64,000 nt of DNA from Antilocapra americana (Eukaryota; Chordata; Mammalia; Artiodactyla; Antilocapridae): contig ML664161.1 of NCBI GenBank assembly GCA_007570785.1, positions 11,291,029 through 11,355,028 of the forward strand, in the 5' to 3' direction. This document shows positions 33,108-44,371 of this stretch, one piece after another. A program made the position numbers and the translations under genes. Position 1 is the first letter of the stretch. Each line of letters begins with the position of its first letter. Under the pieces are notes generated by a model. The model saw nothing but the letters and a program-made list of their open reading frames with translations. It was not told the origin of the DNA and did not search any database.

Positions 33108-33243
33108 TTCTCTAGAGAAGGAAATGACAGCCCACTCCAGTATTCTTACTTGGGAAACCCTATGGACAGAGGAGTCTGGCAGGCTGCAGTCCATGGTGTC
33201 ACAAAGAGTCAGATCTGACTTAGAGAGTAAACAATGGCAACAA
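33108..33243 (+). mobile_element. Bov-tA 3' half, sense, tRNA head missing
   Basis: Begins at 'agagaaggaaatgacagccc' and runs to 'gtcagatctgacttagagag'. The tRNA-like head is absent. Confidence 0.85.
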
Positions 33244-34200
33244 AGACTAATATGGCAGCTCATTGAAGAGAGACTATCTTTCACAATTGTGTTTTATAAT
33301 TTATATTTATAGATAGTATCTGACAAGTCATATGTTAACTGAATGGTTCTTTTATAATTCAATACATACTCCTGATCAAAAGTCTTTGAAAAACCACAAA
33401 TGGAATTTTGTTTTCTTATCCTTGTAAGGAATTTCACTGAAACCAACAAGCTATATTATGTTTAACAGTGAAACATTAGGTAAATTCTTACTAAGTCAGA
33501 AAAAAAGACAAGGGTTTTCTTTTTATCTGGCCACTGTGATAAAGAGTAATTTAGTTGTGGATTGTTATTCTTAATTAAAATATGTTGTTTTCTTCTTACT
33601 CTAGAAATAGTTCCTGGAGACAGTGCTTTTGTAAGGGCAAAAATTAACTTTGGAATTTGAATCCAGCACTAACTATTTAAACTTGTTTGAAGACAGTTAA
33701 CATATTTTCTTCAGAATCGTCATCTATCAATGAGTTACAACATCAACAACAGAAATCTATGTCACAGTTGTGAAAAGAACACCCTGAATATAACATGAAA
33801 ACACTTTATAAGTAGCAGGGCAACAGAAATAATGAAAACACTAAGCATAATATTTATTTTTTGCTAATTAGGAATTCATTTTGTTTTCCCTCATGAATGA
33901 CACATTCTGCTTGTCCATATTATTTAGTATTCTCTCTAAATATGCTGCATTTTTCCCACTCTGCCTTGACATTTCTGTTAGTTTTATCCCTATTGCCCTT
34001 TTTCTATTTTCTCTGTTCATTAAAATAGTCCTCAGCCCTCAAGATCCATAAGAAAACCAGTTATCCTGTGGATTACTCTTTAAATTCCCCACTCCTGCTT
34101 TCTTTTCTAGTTGGAGCAACCTCTTCCTCTTCTGCTCATCATGGAGCTTCTAGTATTCTTTTTATTAATTACTATTTTTGTTTGCCTCTAAATCCCTTGC
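33244..34200. other. Mostly unique DNA, weak MIR at 33650-33735
   Basis: The words 'tggaatttgaatccagcact' and 'attttcttcagaatcgtcat' in order suggest an antisense MIR. Nothing else is recognised. Confidence 0.4.
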
Positions 34201-34204
34201 TTCT

Positions 34205-34340
34205 CCAGTGTAGTCTGTTAATCAGCAGTGTGGATATCACCAGGGAGCTTGTTAGAAGTGCAGAATTCCAGGCTACACCCCAGACCAAGATCTCTGGGTG
34301 ATTCCCAGACATATCACAGTTTGAGAAGAACTGCCCTAAT
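34205..34340 (-). repeat. MER5A-type element, antisense
   Basis: 'gcagtgtggatatcaccagg', 'agcttgttagaagtgcagaa', 'ccaggctacaccccagacca' and 'cacagtttgagaagaactgc' give the reversed MER5A order. Confidence 0.8.
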
Positions 34341-34948
34341 TCGTTACAAACTCCTTGAGACAGAGGCGTGGTAAAGGGACAGCTTTTCTGTCTTGCTGTA
34401 GTATGCTCCATAAGACTATACATTGTACAGTGTTTTACATATAATAAGTATGCAGGAAATGGGTGTTGAGTTGAATTTTATATTTATTATTTGAGGTCAG
34501 AAAAATCCTATTTAAGAAAGCTCAAATGTTAGGACAGGCTGTTCTAAAGTGAGAGCAAGAAGAAAGCTATCCATTATTGATGCTACTCACATCAACTAAT
34601 CAATATTTCTTGGTCATCAACTACTACTGTACTTTTTCATGCATAAAATATTAGTATGGATCCTTGATCTTATAGAAAAAAAGATCTTCAGTCTAACCTT
34701 CACCTTCAAAAAATTCATTTAGATAACTGAATCATAATATGGCTGCTTTGTCATCCTTGTAAATATTTAATATATGCTATTGGAGGTCATGACAAAATTT
34801 TAAGGTATTGTATATTCAAAAATGACTGGCAAATATCACGATGTGATTTCATTAAATTATTTAAACGGATCAATCCATCACTTGTCTTAATTGTCTATAA
34901 AATAGTAAATAATATCATAAGCATCCTTCTCTGATTTATAATTGAAGA
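34341..34948. other. Unique DNA, nothing recognised
   Basis: No repeat family or coding signal identified. Confidence 0.5.
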
Positions 34949-36510
34949 TGATTTTATTTATTTATTTATTTATTTATTATACATTGTCTTGGTTTATTAT
35001 TTATTTATTTATTTATTTTTATTTTCTTTACTTTATTGTGTTGGTTTTGCCATACAATGACATGAAACCGCCATGGGTTTACATATGCTCCCTCTCCAGA
35101 ACCCTCCTCCCTCCTCCCTCCTGACCACCCCTCCCCGGACATCTCCGAGCATCAATCCTGGGCTGGCGATTGATTTCACATATGGTAATTAACATGTTTC
35201 AATGCCATTCTCCCATATCGTCCCACCCTTGCCCTCTTCCACAGAGTCCACGAGTCTGTTCTATACATCTGCGTTCCTTTTGGTGTCTCGCATGCAGGGT
35301 TCTCGTTACCGTCTTTCTAAATTCCATATATATGCGTTAGTATACTGTATTGTTGTTTTTCCTTCTGGCTTACTTCACTCTGGATAATAGGCTCCAGTTA
35401 TATCCACCTGAGTAGAACTGATTCAAATGAATTTTTTTTTAATGCTGAGTAGTATTCCATTGTGTACATGTACCACTGCTTTCTTATCCATTCGTCAGTT
35501 GATGGGCATCTAGGTTGCTTCCATGTCCTAACTATTGTAAACAGTGCGGCGATGAACATTGGGGTACACGTGTCTCTTTCAATTCTGGTTTCCTCGGTGT
35601 GTATGCCCAGCAGTGGGATTGCTGGGTCATATGGCAGGTCTATTTCCAGTTTTGTAAGGAATCTCCACACTGTTTTCCATAGTGGCTGTACTAGTTTGCA
35701 ATCCCACCAACAGTGTAAGAGGGTTCCCTTTTCTCCACATCCTCTCCAGCATTTATTGCTTGTAGATTTTTGGATGGCAGCAATTCTGACTGGTGTAAAG
35801 TGGTACCTCATTGTGGTTTTGATTTGCATTTCTCTGATAATGAGTGATGTCGAGCATCTTTTCATGTGTTTGTTAGCCATTTGTATGTCTTTTTTGGAGA
35901 AATGTCTGTTAAGTTCTTTGGCCCACTTTTTGATTGGGTTGTTTATTTTTCTAGAATGGAGCTGCAGGAGTTGCTTGTATGTTTTTGAGATTAATTGTTT
36001 GTCCGTTGCTTCATTGGCTATTATTTTTTCCCATTTTGAAGGCTGTCTTTTCACCTTGCTTATAGTTTCCTTTGTTGTGCAGAAGCTTTTAATTTTAATT
36101 AGGTCCCATTTGTTTATTCGTGCTTTTATTTCCGATATTCTGGGAGGTGGGTCATAGAGGATCCCGCTTTGGTTTATGTCAGAGAGTGTTTTGCCTATGT
36201 TATCCTCTAGGAGTTTTATAGTTTCTGGTCTTATGATTAGATCTTTGATCCATTTTGAGTTTATCTTTGTGTATGGTGTTAGAAAGTGATCTAGTTTCAT
36301 TCTTTTACAAGTGGCTGTCCAGTTTTCCCAGCACCACTTGTTAAAGAGGTTGTCTTTTCTCCATTGTATATTCATACCTCCTTTGTCAAAGATAAGGTGT
36401 CCATAGATGTGTGGATTTATCTCTGGGCTTTCTATTCTGTTCCATTGATCTATATTTCTGTCTTTGTGCCAGTACCATACTGTCTTAATGACTGTGGATT
36501 TTATACAGTA
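34949..36510 (-). mobile_element. Bovine-type L1, antisense, 5'-truncated, young
   Basis: The left edge is an A-tail-derived (TTTA)n tract (34949-35020). Then comes the ruminant L1 3' UTR ('ttggttttgccatacaatga', CCCTCC tract at 35100-35115, 'gggctggcgattgatttcac') and ORF2. The 5' break is at about 36510. Low divergence from the expected L1 and a long open frame make this the youngest LINE in the window. I could not settle the target duplication. Confidence 0.92.
35398..36508 (-). pseudogene. L1 ORF2p C-terminal segment, open over about 370 codons
   Basis: From the 5' break at about 36508 the frame is open down to the stop at 35398; the first ATG in it is at 36373-36375 (325 codons). The protein is the part of ORF2p after the RT domain: the entry block [17 protein letters not shown] upstream of that ATG, then a Cys-rich C-terminal motif [18 protein letters not shown] with spacing CX3CX7HX4C, and a C-terminal end [20 protein letters not shown]. 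In related L1s the frame goes on past that point: after the stop, the same frame reads LEPIIQSEVSQKEK and further, so the stop (TAA at 35398-35400) is premature by about 30 codons. Endonuclease and RT domains are missing through truncation, so no retrotransposition activity is expected. Confidence 0.9.
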
Positions 36511-37107
36511 AGAGATTTTCTTTTCCAGTATATGATTTAAATCAATTGTGATATTTTTCTTTTACATGTTTAATTTACAGTTCTTTTGTGTGTAGAATTT
36601 CATCAAAAATTTAAGTGTTGTGAGTACCATTAAGTAATTTTTACCTGCCTGTACTCACTAATTGCTGTGGATTAAGTTAGGCACATCTTTAGTTGTAAGT
36701 GATTTCTTTCCATTGCCTAGAAAGTTGCAATGTGCTTCTCTTACTATCAGCTGATATGTGTTTTGGGAACAGAAACTAATTTTAACATTAGCCCAAGCAA
36801 AATGTATTTAGGACGGCTAATCTGCTGAAAAGTACCCCCAGCTAAAATCTCTTTTTTATGTAATGCCATTTTAATGGAAATGGCATTTTTGTGAAATGCA
36901 AGTGACAAAGACATGAATGATGCCTGTGAGCCTTTAATTTTGTGTGTTTCCTAATTTATTAGAAAAGGGTGAATAGAAACACTCCACTCCTACCATTTTG
37001 GATATGAAATAGATTTTTAAGGTAGAATTCTTACCGTAAGTACTCAATTTTACTTAAAATAATTTTTTAAAATACCAAACCTAGGTCCTAATTGATTCTT
37101 TAAAAGG

Positions 37108-37138
<31 letters not shown>

Positions 37139-37349
37139 TTAGCATGACAACCATTAGTAGAAGGGCTTTCAGGATTATGTTTTCTCATTACTGCCCTTTT
37201 TCATTACTGTAGATGATTGAAATTGACTTTGTGTGTGACTTTCCTTTGATTTTCTTTTAAGAATAGATACTCTGAAATTAGGATTTGGATATTAAGGGCA
37301 ATTAAAGAGATTAATAATCCTCTTAGAAATAACAAATATTATTGATACC
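36511..37349. other. Unique DNA with a (GT)n tract
   Basis: No interspersed repeat recognised. A (GT)13-14 run is at 37111-37138. Confidence 0.5.
37111..37138. repeat. (GT)n microsatellite
   Basis: Uninterrupted GT run of about 28 bp. Confidence 0.95.
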
Positions 37350-37525
37350 ACAAGCTATGAGTTCTTATTTTATGCTGGGAACTATGCTAAGTATTTCAGA
37401 CTTTTCTCACTTGATGCCATAACAATTTTGTGAGAATACTCATTGCACAGATTATGAAGACTCAAGTTCAGGGACATTGAGACACCTAGTAAATGAATGG
37501 ACCAGCTTGGATTTTATTCCCTTTT
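37350..37525 (+). repeat. MIR SINE, sense
   Basis: 'tttatgctgggaactatgct', 'ctcacttgatgccataacaa', 'attgcacagattatgaagac' and 'gacacctagtaaatgaatgg' follow MIR order. Confidence 0.7.
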
Positions 37526-37737
37526 GGCCTAAAGCCAATTTAATATTCTTACCCAATAGGCTTTAGAGTCTCAATAAAAATATTTGTTTCTTAATACTGT
37601 GCTAGAAACCACAATGACAGAGAAACATGTACACCTGTAACAGTTGTTTTCCTCTTAAATTTTGTCAGAAATGAATTTGGGACTTTAATTTTCATGTTAC
37701 TAGATTGCAGTTTAAATTTTAAAGACTTGCTTTGAAA

Positions 37738-37922
37738 TCTGAAATGTCTGACTCTGTATGACCCCATGGACTACAACCCACCAGGCTCCTCTATCCATGA
37801 CATTTTCCAGACAAGAATACTGGAGTGGATAGCCATTCCCGTCTCCAGAGGATTGTCTTGATTCGGGGATCCAACCTGCATTGCAGGCAAATTCTTTACC
37901 GTCTGAGCCACCATAGAAGCCC
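37738..37922 (-). mobile_element. Bov-tA SINE, antisense
   Basis: BovA unit ('ccatggactacaacccacc', 'gaatactggagtggatagcc') and reversed tRNA-like head 'ctgagccaccatagaagccc'. The extreme 3' tail is trimmed. Confidence 0.9.
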
Positions 37923-38526
37923 AAATGTTCAAAACCTTCTGAGAAACACAACTTTACTTTTTACCTATTAGACTTGTGCTTAGGTGATTGTCTAACTAAA
38001 TGGTCCTCAGAATGCAATGCTAATAACTTACCCAATTCTTTGTCAAAACTTAAGTTCTTTCTGAAATGATTCTCCTTCTAAATTTAACAGTTTCTTCATT
38101 TTGCTAACCCAGGCTGATTTCACCATTTGACTTTAATTTGAATCTGATAAGTTATAATATTCTGAATTTTGATGATATTGCACCCTATTTCAGAGATTAA
38201 ATCATTTTGATTAAGGCACTCAGCACTTTGGCTTCATGAAATAAGTGCAGAGTTAGTAATTACAAAATTATACAGGTGAATCCATATTCTGCCACTTACC
38301 AAGGGTATCTACTAGGGAGAATGTTTCCAAAGCAGTAGGGGGCTAAAGTAAAATTCATAGAAGGGTCACAGAATAGGATCACAGGATATTTTAAGTTTTA
38401 AAGGAAAACACAAAGATATTTGACACCTGTCAAACATCTATTGATACTATGCAAATTGCTAGCTTGAAGTTCATTGTTTCAACATTAGATTGTACTGTAT
38501 ATCTTCTGATGCTATCATATAGTTTT
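37923..38526. other. Unique DNA, nothing recognised
   Basis: No repeat or gene identified. Confidence 0.5.
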
Positions 38527-38738
38527 GTTGTTATTTATTCATTAAGTCATGTGCAACTCTTTTTATGACCCCATAGACTATAGCCTTCTAGGCTCCTGTG
38601 TCCATGGCATTTCCCAGGCAAGAATATTGAAATGAGTTGCAATTTCCTTCTCCAAGGGATCTTCCTGACTCAGGGGTTGAACCCATGTCTCCTACATTGC
38701 AGGTAGATTACTTACCACTGAGCCACCAGGGAAAGCCA
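38527..38738 (-). mobile_element. Bov-tA SINE, antisense
   Basis: Starts 'ttattcattaagtcatgtgc', ends 'ccactgagccaccagggaaa'. Full length and moderately diverged. Confidence 0.9.
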
Positions 38739-38907
38739 TCATGTATTCACATAACTGGATTTTAAGTTTGCTTGTTAAAAGCAGCTACCATATGAATAGC
38801 AATGTAGAAAGGAAATGAGTATGGTGGTATCCAGTATTTCTCTTTTTTTATTATTTCCAATTTAATTTATTAACAAGAAAGAATTTATTTTAAATGTGCT
38901 TTTATGA

Positions 38908-38968
38908 AGCATGGCAGGCTACAGTCCATGGGTTCGAAAAGAGTCAGACACGATGGAACAATTAACAG
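38908..38968 (+). mobile_element. Bov-tA tail fragment, sense
   Basis: 'catggcaggctacagtccat' and 'aagagtcagacacgatggaa' are the BovA tail only. Confidence 0.75.
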
Positions 38969-39121
38969 AATCTTTCTTTATTTCTCTATTAAGCCTGTAA
39001 GTCATCAAGTTAGAAAAACGCTAAAGCAATTTCAAGAAAAGGAAAGACAAGAATCAACAAAGATGAGAACAAGCAATTCTTTAGGAAATGCAAAATGTCA
39101 GAGCTATTATTTTTTCACTTT

Positions 39122-39215
39122 TTGAAATTTATTTTTAATTGAAGGATGCTTTGTCTACAATATGTGTCAGTTTCTGCCATACATCAAAATGAATCAGTCA
39201 TAGCTATACAAGTCT
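39122..39215 (-). mobile_element. L1 3' UTR fragment, antisense
   Basis: 'gtcagtttctgccatacatc' and 'aaaatgaatcagtcatagct' are reversed ruminant L1 3' UTR words. Confidence 0.65.
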
Positions 39216-39650
39216 CTTCAAAATATGCTGTTGGAACAACATATTCACATATGAAGAATGAATTTGGATTCCTACTTTACACTATACACAAACATCAACC
39301 CCAAGTGGATTAAATACTTATATAAGACATGGAAATATAAAACTCTTTGGGGAAAATGTAGGGGAAAAGCTTTATGATAATGGTCTTGGCAGCGAATTCT
39401 TAGATATGAACTCAAAAGCACATAGAAGGAGAAACAGAAAAGTGGGACTATGTCAAACAAGAAACTTCTACATAGCAAAGAATACAAATAACAGAGTGGA
39501 AAAATAAATTCTAGAATGGGAAAAAAAATTTCAGACTATATATCTAATTAAGGGGTTAATATCTAAAATATATAAGGAACTCCTTTAACTGAAACCTAAG
39601 TAAATGTGAACAAACAATTTGAAAAGATATTTCTCCAAAGAAGCCACACA
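39216..39650 (+). mobile_element. L1 ORF2 fragment, sense
   Basis: 'aatatgctgttggaacaaca', 'atggtcttggcagcgaattc', 'gggactatgtcaaacaagaa', 'cttctacatagcaaagaata' and 'taaggggttaatatctaaaa' are ORF2 words between the RT and the C-terminal motif. It lies in opposite orientation to both neighbouring L1 pieces. Confidence 0.75.
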
Positions 39651-39654
39651 GGTC

Positions 39655-40969
39655 GCAACTGGGTGTATTTGATTTGTACTTCTTTTTCTAAGTTCTGAAA
39701 GTGGAAATTTAGGTTATTTATTTGTAATCTTTCTTCTTTGTTAATATAGGTGTTTCAGGTTTTAAATTTCTACTTAAGCTCTGTATTAGCTGCATGCATG
39801 GTAAGTCACTTCGATCATGTCTAACTCTTAACAACGCTATGGATTGTAGCCTACCAGTCTTCTCTGTGCATGGGATTCTCCAAGCAAGAATACTGGAGTA
39901 GGTTGCCATGCCCTTCTCCAGGGGATCTTCCCAACCCCAGGAATTGAATGCACATCTCTTAAGTCACCTGCATTGGCAGGCAGATTCTTTACTGTTAGCA
40001 TGACCTGGGAAGTCCAAGTATTAGCTACATCCCCTTAGTTTTCATGTATTATATCTTCATTTTAATTTTCATTTATCTCAAGCTATTTTCCATTTTTCTT
40101 CTGATTTCATCCTTAAACCATTGTTTATTTATGAGGAAATTGTTATTTTCCAAAAATCTGTGCATTTTCCAATCTTTATCTGTTACTGATTTCTAGTTTC
40201 AGTCCCTTGTCATTGGAGAACATAATTTGTCTGGCATTAATCATTTAAATTTATTGAGACTTGTTTAATGCTCTATTATATGATCATTTCTAGAAAATAT
40301 TCTTAAGGAGAATGTCTCTTCTGCTGTTGTTTGGTGTATTATCCTATAGATATATTAGGTCTCATTTGTCATTCAACTTTCTGTTTCCTTATTGAACTTC
40401 TGCTAGGTGTTCGTACATTATAGAATGTAAGTCTCCAAGTATTATTGTCTGTTTCTTCCTTTATCCTGTCAGATTTTACTTTGTATTTTTGGACACTCTG
40501 CTTAAGGCACATACATACTTTGTATATTTTCCTATCTTCTTGATAGTTTGATTCTTTTATTAAAATAAAATGTCCTTTGTCTCTAGTAACATTTGTTGTT
40601 ATTGTTGTTGTTTTGTTCTAAAATCTATGCTTTCTGATGGTACTATAGCCATTCCACTTTCTTATGGTTGCCAGCTGTATAATATACATACTTTTGTAGA
40701 CAGCATATAGCTGGATGTTATTTTATATAGTCTGACAATCTCTGCCTTTGACTGGAGTTTCACATTTAATGTTTATTATATAGCTTTTGATATAATAGGA
40801 TCTACATCTGCCCTTTACTTTTGATTTTATGTAACTCTCATGGGTTTTTTGTTTCTCTGTTCCTTCCTTAATTCATATTTTTGCCTAAAATGTTTTCTGA
40901 AATAAAATTTTAATTCCTTGAATGAGTTTTTATTATAGGTTTGAGATATTTTCTTAGTAGTTTCTCTAG
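39655..40969 (-). mobile_element. L1 ORF2 endonuclease-region, antisense
   Basis: Reversed ORF2 N-terminal words in order: 'tgttactgatttctagtttc' (40181), 'taaatttattgagacttgtt' (40246), 'tcttctgctgttgtttggtg' (40317), 'aaatgtcctttgtctctagt' (40568), 'tagacagcatatagctggat' (40697), 'ctgacaatctctgcctttga' (40732). It continues on the far side of the BovB pair at 45435. The endonuclease frame is destroyed by many stops. Confidence 0.75.
39792..40017 (-). mobile_element. Bov-tA SINE, antisense, 9-bp target duplication
   Basis: Reversed BovA unit with 'gaatactggagtaggttgcc' and reversed head 'gcagattctttactgttagc'. GTATTAGCT is found at 39783-39791 and 40018-40026. Confidence 0.92.
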
Positions 40970-43900
40970 TTCAGTTGACTTCAGTCACTTAGCTGTGTCC
41001 AACTCTTTGTGACCCCATGAATCACAGCAAATCAGGCCTTCCTGTCCATCACTGACTCCCGGAGTCCACCCAAACCAATGTCCATCGAATCAGTAATGCC
41101 ATCCAGCCATCTCATCTTCCATCATCCCCTTCTCCTCCGCCCCTAATTCTTCCCAGCATTAGAGTCTTTTCTAGTGAGTCAGCTCTTCACATGAGGTGGC
41201 CAAAGTACTGGAGTTTCAGCTTCAACATCAGTCCTTCCAATGAACACCCAGGGCTGATCCCCTTTCAGATGGACTGGTTGGATCTCCTAGCAGTCCAAGG
41301 GACTCTCAAGAGTCTTCTCTAACACCACAGTTCAAAAGCATCAATTCTTCAGCGCTCAGCATTCTTCACCATCCAACTCTCACATCCATACATGACTACT
41401 GGAAAAACCATCGCGTTGACTAGATGGACCTTTTTTGGCAAAGTAATGTCTCTGGTTTTAAATATGCTATCTAGTTTGGTCATAACTTTCCTTCCAAGGA
41501 GTAAGTGTCTTTTAATTTCATGGCTAAAGTGCCCATCTGAAGTGATTTTGGAGCCCCCCAAAATAAAGTCTGACACTGTTTCCACTGTTTCCACAGCTAT
41601 TTCCCATGAAGTGATGGGACCAGATGCCATGATCTTAGTTTTCTGAATGTTGAACTTTAAGCCAACTTTTTCAATCTCCTCTTTCCCTTTCATCAAGATG
41701 CTTTTTAGTTCCTGTTCACTTTCTGCCATAAGGGTGGTGTTGTCTGCATATCTGAGGTTATTAGCATTTCTCCCAGCAATCTTGATTCCAGCTTGAGCTT
41801 TTTCTAGCCCAGCATTTCTCATGATGTACTCTGCATATAAGTTTAATAAGCAAGATGACAATATGCAGGCTTGACGTACTCCTTTTCCTATTTGGGACCA
41901 GTCTGTTGTTTCATGTCCAGTTCTAACTGTTGCTTCCTGACCTGCCTACAGGTTTCTCAAGAGACAGGTCAGATGGTCTGGTATTCCCATCTCTGAAGAA
42001 TTTTCCACAGTTTGTTGTGATCCACACAGTCAATGGCTTTGACATAGTCAATAAAGCAGAAATAGATGTTTTTCTGGAACTCTCTTGTTTTTTGATGATC
42101 CAGCAGATGTTGGCAATTTGATCTCTGGTTCCTCTACCTTTTCTAAAAACAGCTTGAACACCTGGAAATGCACAGTTCATGTATTGCTGAAGCCTGGCTT
42201 GGAGAAATTTGAGCATTACTTTACTTGAGTGTGAGTTGAGTGCAATTGTGTGGTGGTTCAAGCATTTTTTGGCATTGCCTTTCTTTGGGATTGAAATGAA
42301 AAATGACCTTTTCCAGTCCTGTGGCCACTGTTGAGTTTTCCAAATTTCCTGGCCTAGTGAGTGCAGCACTTTCACAGCATCATCTTTCAGGATTTGAAAT
42401 AGCTCAACTAGAAATCCATCACCTCCACTAGCTTTGTTCATAGTGATGCTTCCTATGGTCCACTTCACTTCACATTCTAGGATGTCTGGCTCTAGGTGAG
42501 TGATTACACTTTCATGATTATATGGGTCATGAAGATCTTTTTTGTCAAGTTTTTGTTTGTATTCTTGCCACCTCTTTTTAATATCTTCTTCTTCTGTTAG
42601 GTCCATAGCATTTCTGTGCTTTATCAAACCCATCTTTGCATGAAATGTTCCCTTGGTATCTCTAATTTTCTTGAAAAGATCTCTAGTCTTTCCCATTCTG
42701 TTGTTTTCCTCTATTTCTTTGCATTGATTGCCAAGGAAGACTTTCTTTTTTCTCCTTGCTATTCTTTGGAACTCTGCATTCAAATTTGTGTAACTTTCCT
42801 TTTCTTCTTTGCTTTTTGCTCCTCTTCTTTTCACAGCTATTTGTAAGGCCTCCTCATACAGCTATTTTGCTTTTTTGTATTTCTTTTCCAGGGAATGGTC
42901 TTAATCCCTGTCTCCTGTACAATGTCATGAACTTCCATCCATAGTTCATCATGCACTCTATTAGATCTAGTCCCTTAAATCTATTTCTCATTTCCACTGT
43001 ATAATTATAAGGGATTTGATTTAAATCATACCTGAATGGTCTAGTGGTTTTCCCTACTCTCTTCAATTTAAGTCTGAATTTGGCAATAATAAGGAGTTCA
43101 TGATCTGAGCCACAGTCAGCTCCTGGTCTTGTTTTTGCTGACTGTATAGAGCTTCTCCATCTTTGACTGCAAACAATGTTATCAATCTGATTTCCATGTT
43201 GACCATCTGGTGATGTCCATGTGTAGAGTCTTCGCTTGTGTTATTGGAAAAGGGTGTTTGCTATGACCAGTGCATTCTCTTGGCAGAACTCTTTTAGCCT
43301 TTGCCTTGATTCATTCTGTACTCCAAGGCAAAATTTGCCTGTTACTCCAGGTGTTTCCTGACTTCCTACTTTTGCATTCCAGTCCCCTATATTGAAAAGG
43401 GCATATTTATTAGATGTTAGGTCTTATAGGTCTTCATAGAACCGTTCAACTTCAGCTTCTTCAGCGTTACTGCTTGGGACATAGACTTAGATTATCATGA
43501 TATTGAATGGTTTGCCTTGGAAACAAAGAGAGATTATTCTGTCATTTTTGAGATTGCATCCAAGTACTGCATTTTAGACTCATTGTTGACCATGATGGCT
43601 ACTCCATTTCTTCTAAGGGATTCCTGCCCACAGTGGTAGATATAATGGTCATCTGGGTTAAATTCACCCATTCCAGTCCATCTCAGTTCCATGATTCCTA
43701 GAATGTCGACATTCACTCTTGCCATCTCCTGTTTGACCACTTCCAATTTGCCCAATTCATGGTCCTAACATTCCAGATTCCTATGAAATATTGCCTTTTA
43801 CAGCATTGGACCTTGCTTGTATCACCAGTCACATCCTCAACTGGGTGTTCTTTTTGCTTTGGCTCCATCCCTTCATTTTTTCTGGAGGTATCTCTCCAGT

Positions 43901-44371
43901 GATCTCCAGTAGCTTTTTGGGCACCTAACTACCTGGGGAGTTTGTCTTTCAGTGTCCTATCTTTTTGCCTTTTCATACTGTTCATGGGGTTCTCAAGGCA
44001 AGAGTACTGAAGTGGTTTGCCATTCCCTTCTCCAGTGGACCACATTCTGTCAGATCTCTCCATGACCCGTCCGTCTTTGGTGGCCTCGCATGGCATGGCT
44101 GTTTCATTGAGTAAGACAAGGCTGTGGTGTGTGTGATCAGATTGGCTAGTTTTCTGTGATTATGGTTTCAGTGTGTCTGCCCTCTGATGCCTTCCCACAA
44201 TACCTACCGTCTTACTTGGGTTCCTTTTACCTTGTATGTGGGGTATCTCTTCACGGCTGTTTCAGCAAAGTGCAGCTGCTGCTCCTTACCTTGAACAAGA
44301 GGTATCTCCTCATGGTTGCCCTCCTGACCTTGAACATAGAGTAGCTCCTCTTTACCCTCCTTAGCCCGCAG
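40970..44371 (-). mobile_element. Near full-length BovB (RTE) retrotransposon, antisense, 3.4 kb
   Basis: All parts occur in order on the minus strand: 5' UTR with three imperfect repeats of 'ccttgaac..ggtatctcctc' type (starting about 44229, 44288 and 44327), endonuclease (about 43760-42950), linker and RT (about 42850-41350) and the 3' tail ending at 40970. The length fits the 3.2-3.4 kb expected of an intact BovB. Frames are broken in several places, so the copy is dead. It interrupts an old antisense L1 together with the sense BovB that begins at 44372. Confidence 0.93.
41349..43755 (-). pseudogene. BovB endonuclease-reverse transcriptase ORF, broken into at least four frames
   Basis: The family encodes one protein with an apurinic-type endonuclease that nicks the target and an RT that primes from the nick. 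Here 43534-43755 (73 codons) holds VNVDILGIMELRWTGMGEFN and DDHYIYHCGQESLRRNGVAI of the endonuclease. 42854-43066 holds FRYDLNQIPYNYTVEMRNRF after it. 41923-42834 (303 codons) covers the linker (RIARRKKKVFLGNQCKEIEE) and early RT (IPKKGNAKKCLNHHTIALNS) but shifts frame just before motif A, which is then read as nonsense. 41349-41861 (170 codons) holds the catalytic box, Y-A-D-N rather than YADD (41739-41750), then FILGGSKITSDGHFSHEIKR and YGCESWMVKNAER. The second catalytic aspartate is lost. Confidence 0.9.

Noticed and set aside
35462..36157. 231-codon plus-strand frame with hydrophobic, membrane-like stretches
   Set aside because: It is the reverse strand of the L1 ORF2 C-terminus, which is the recognised protein.
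40970..44371. Autonomous, active BovB
   Set aside because: Although near full length, it has frame changes before motif A and in the endonuclease, and the catalytic box is Y-A-D-N.
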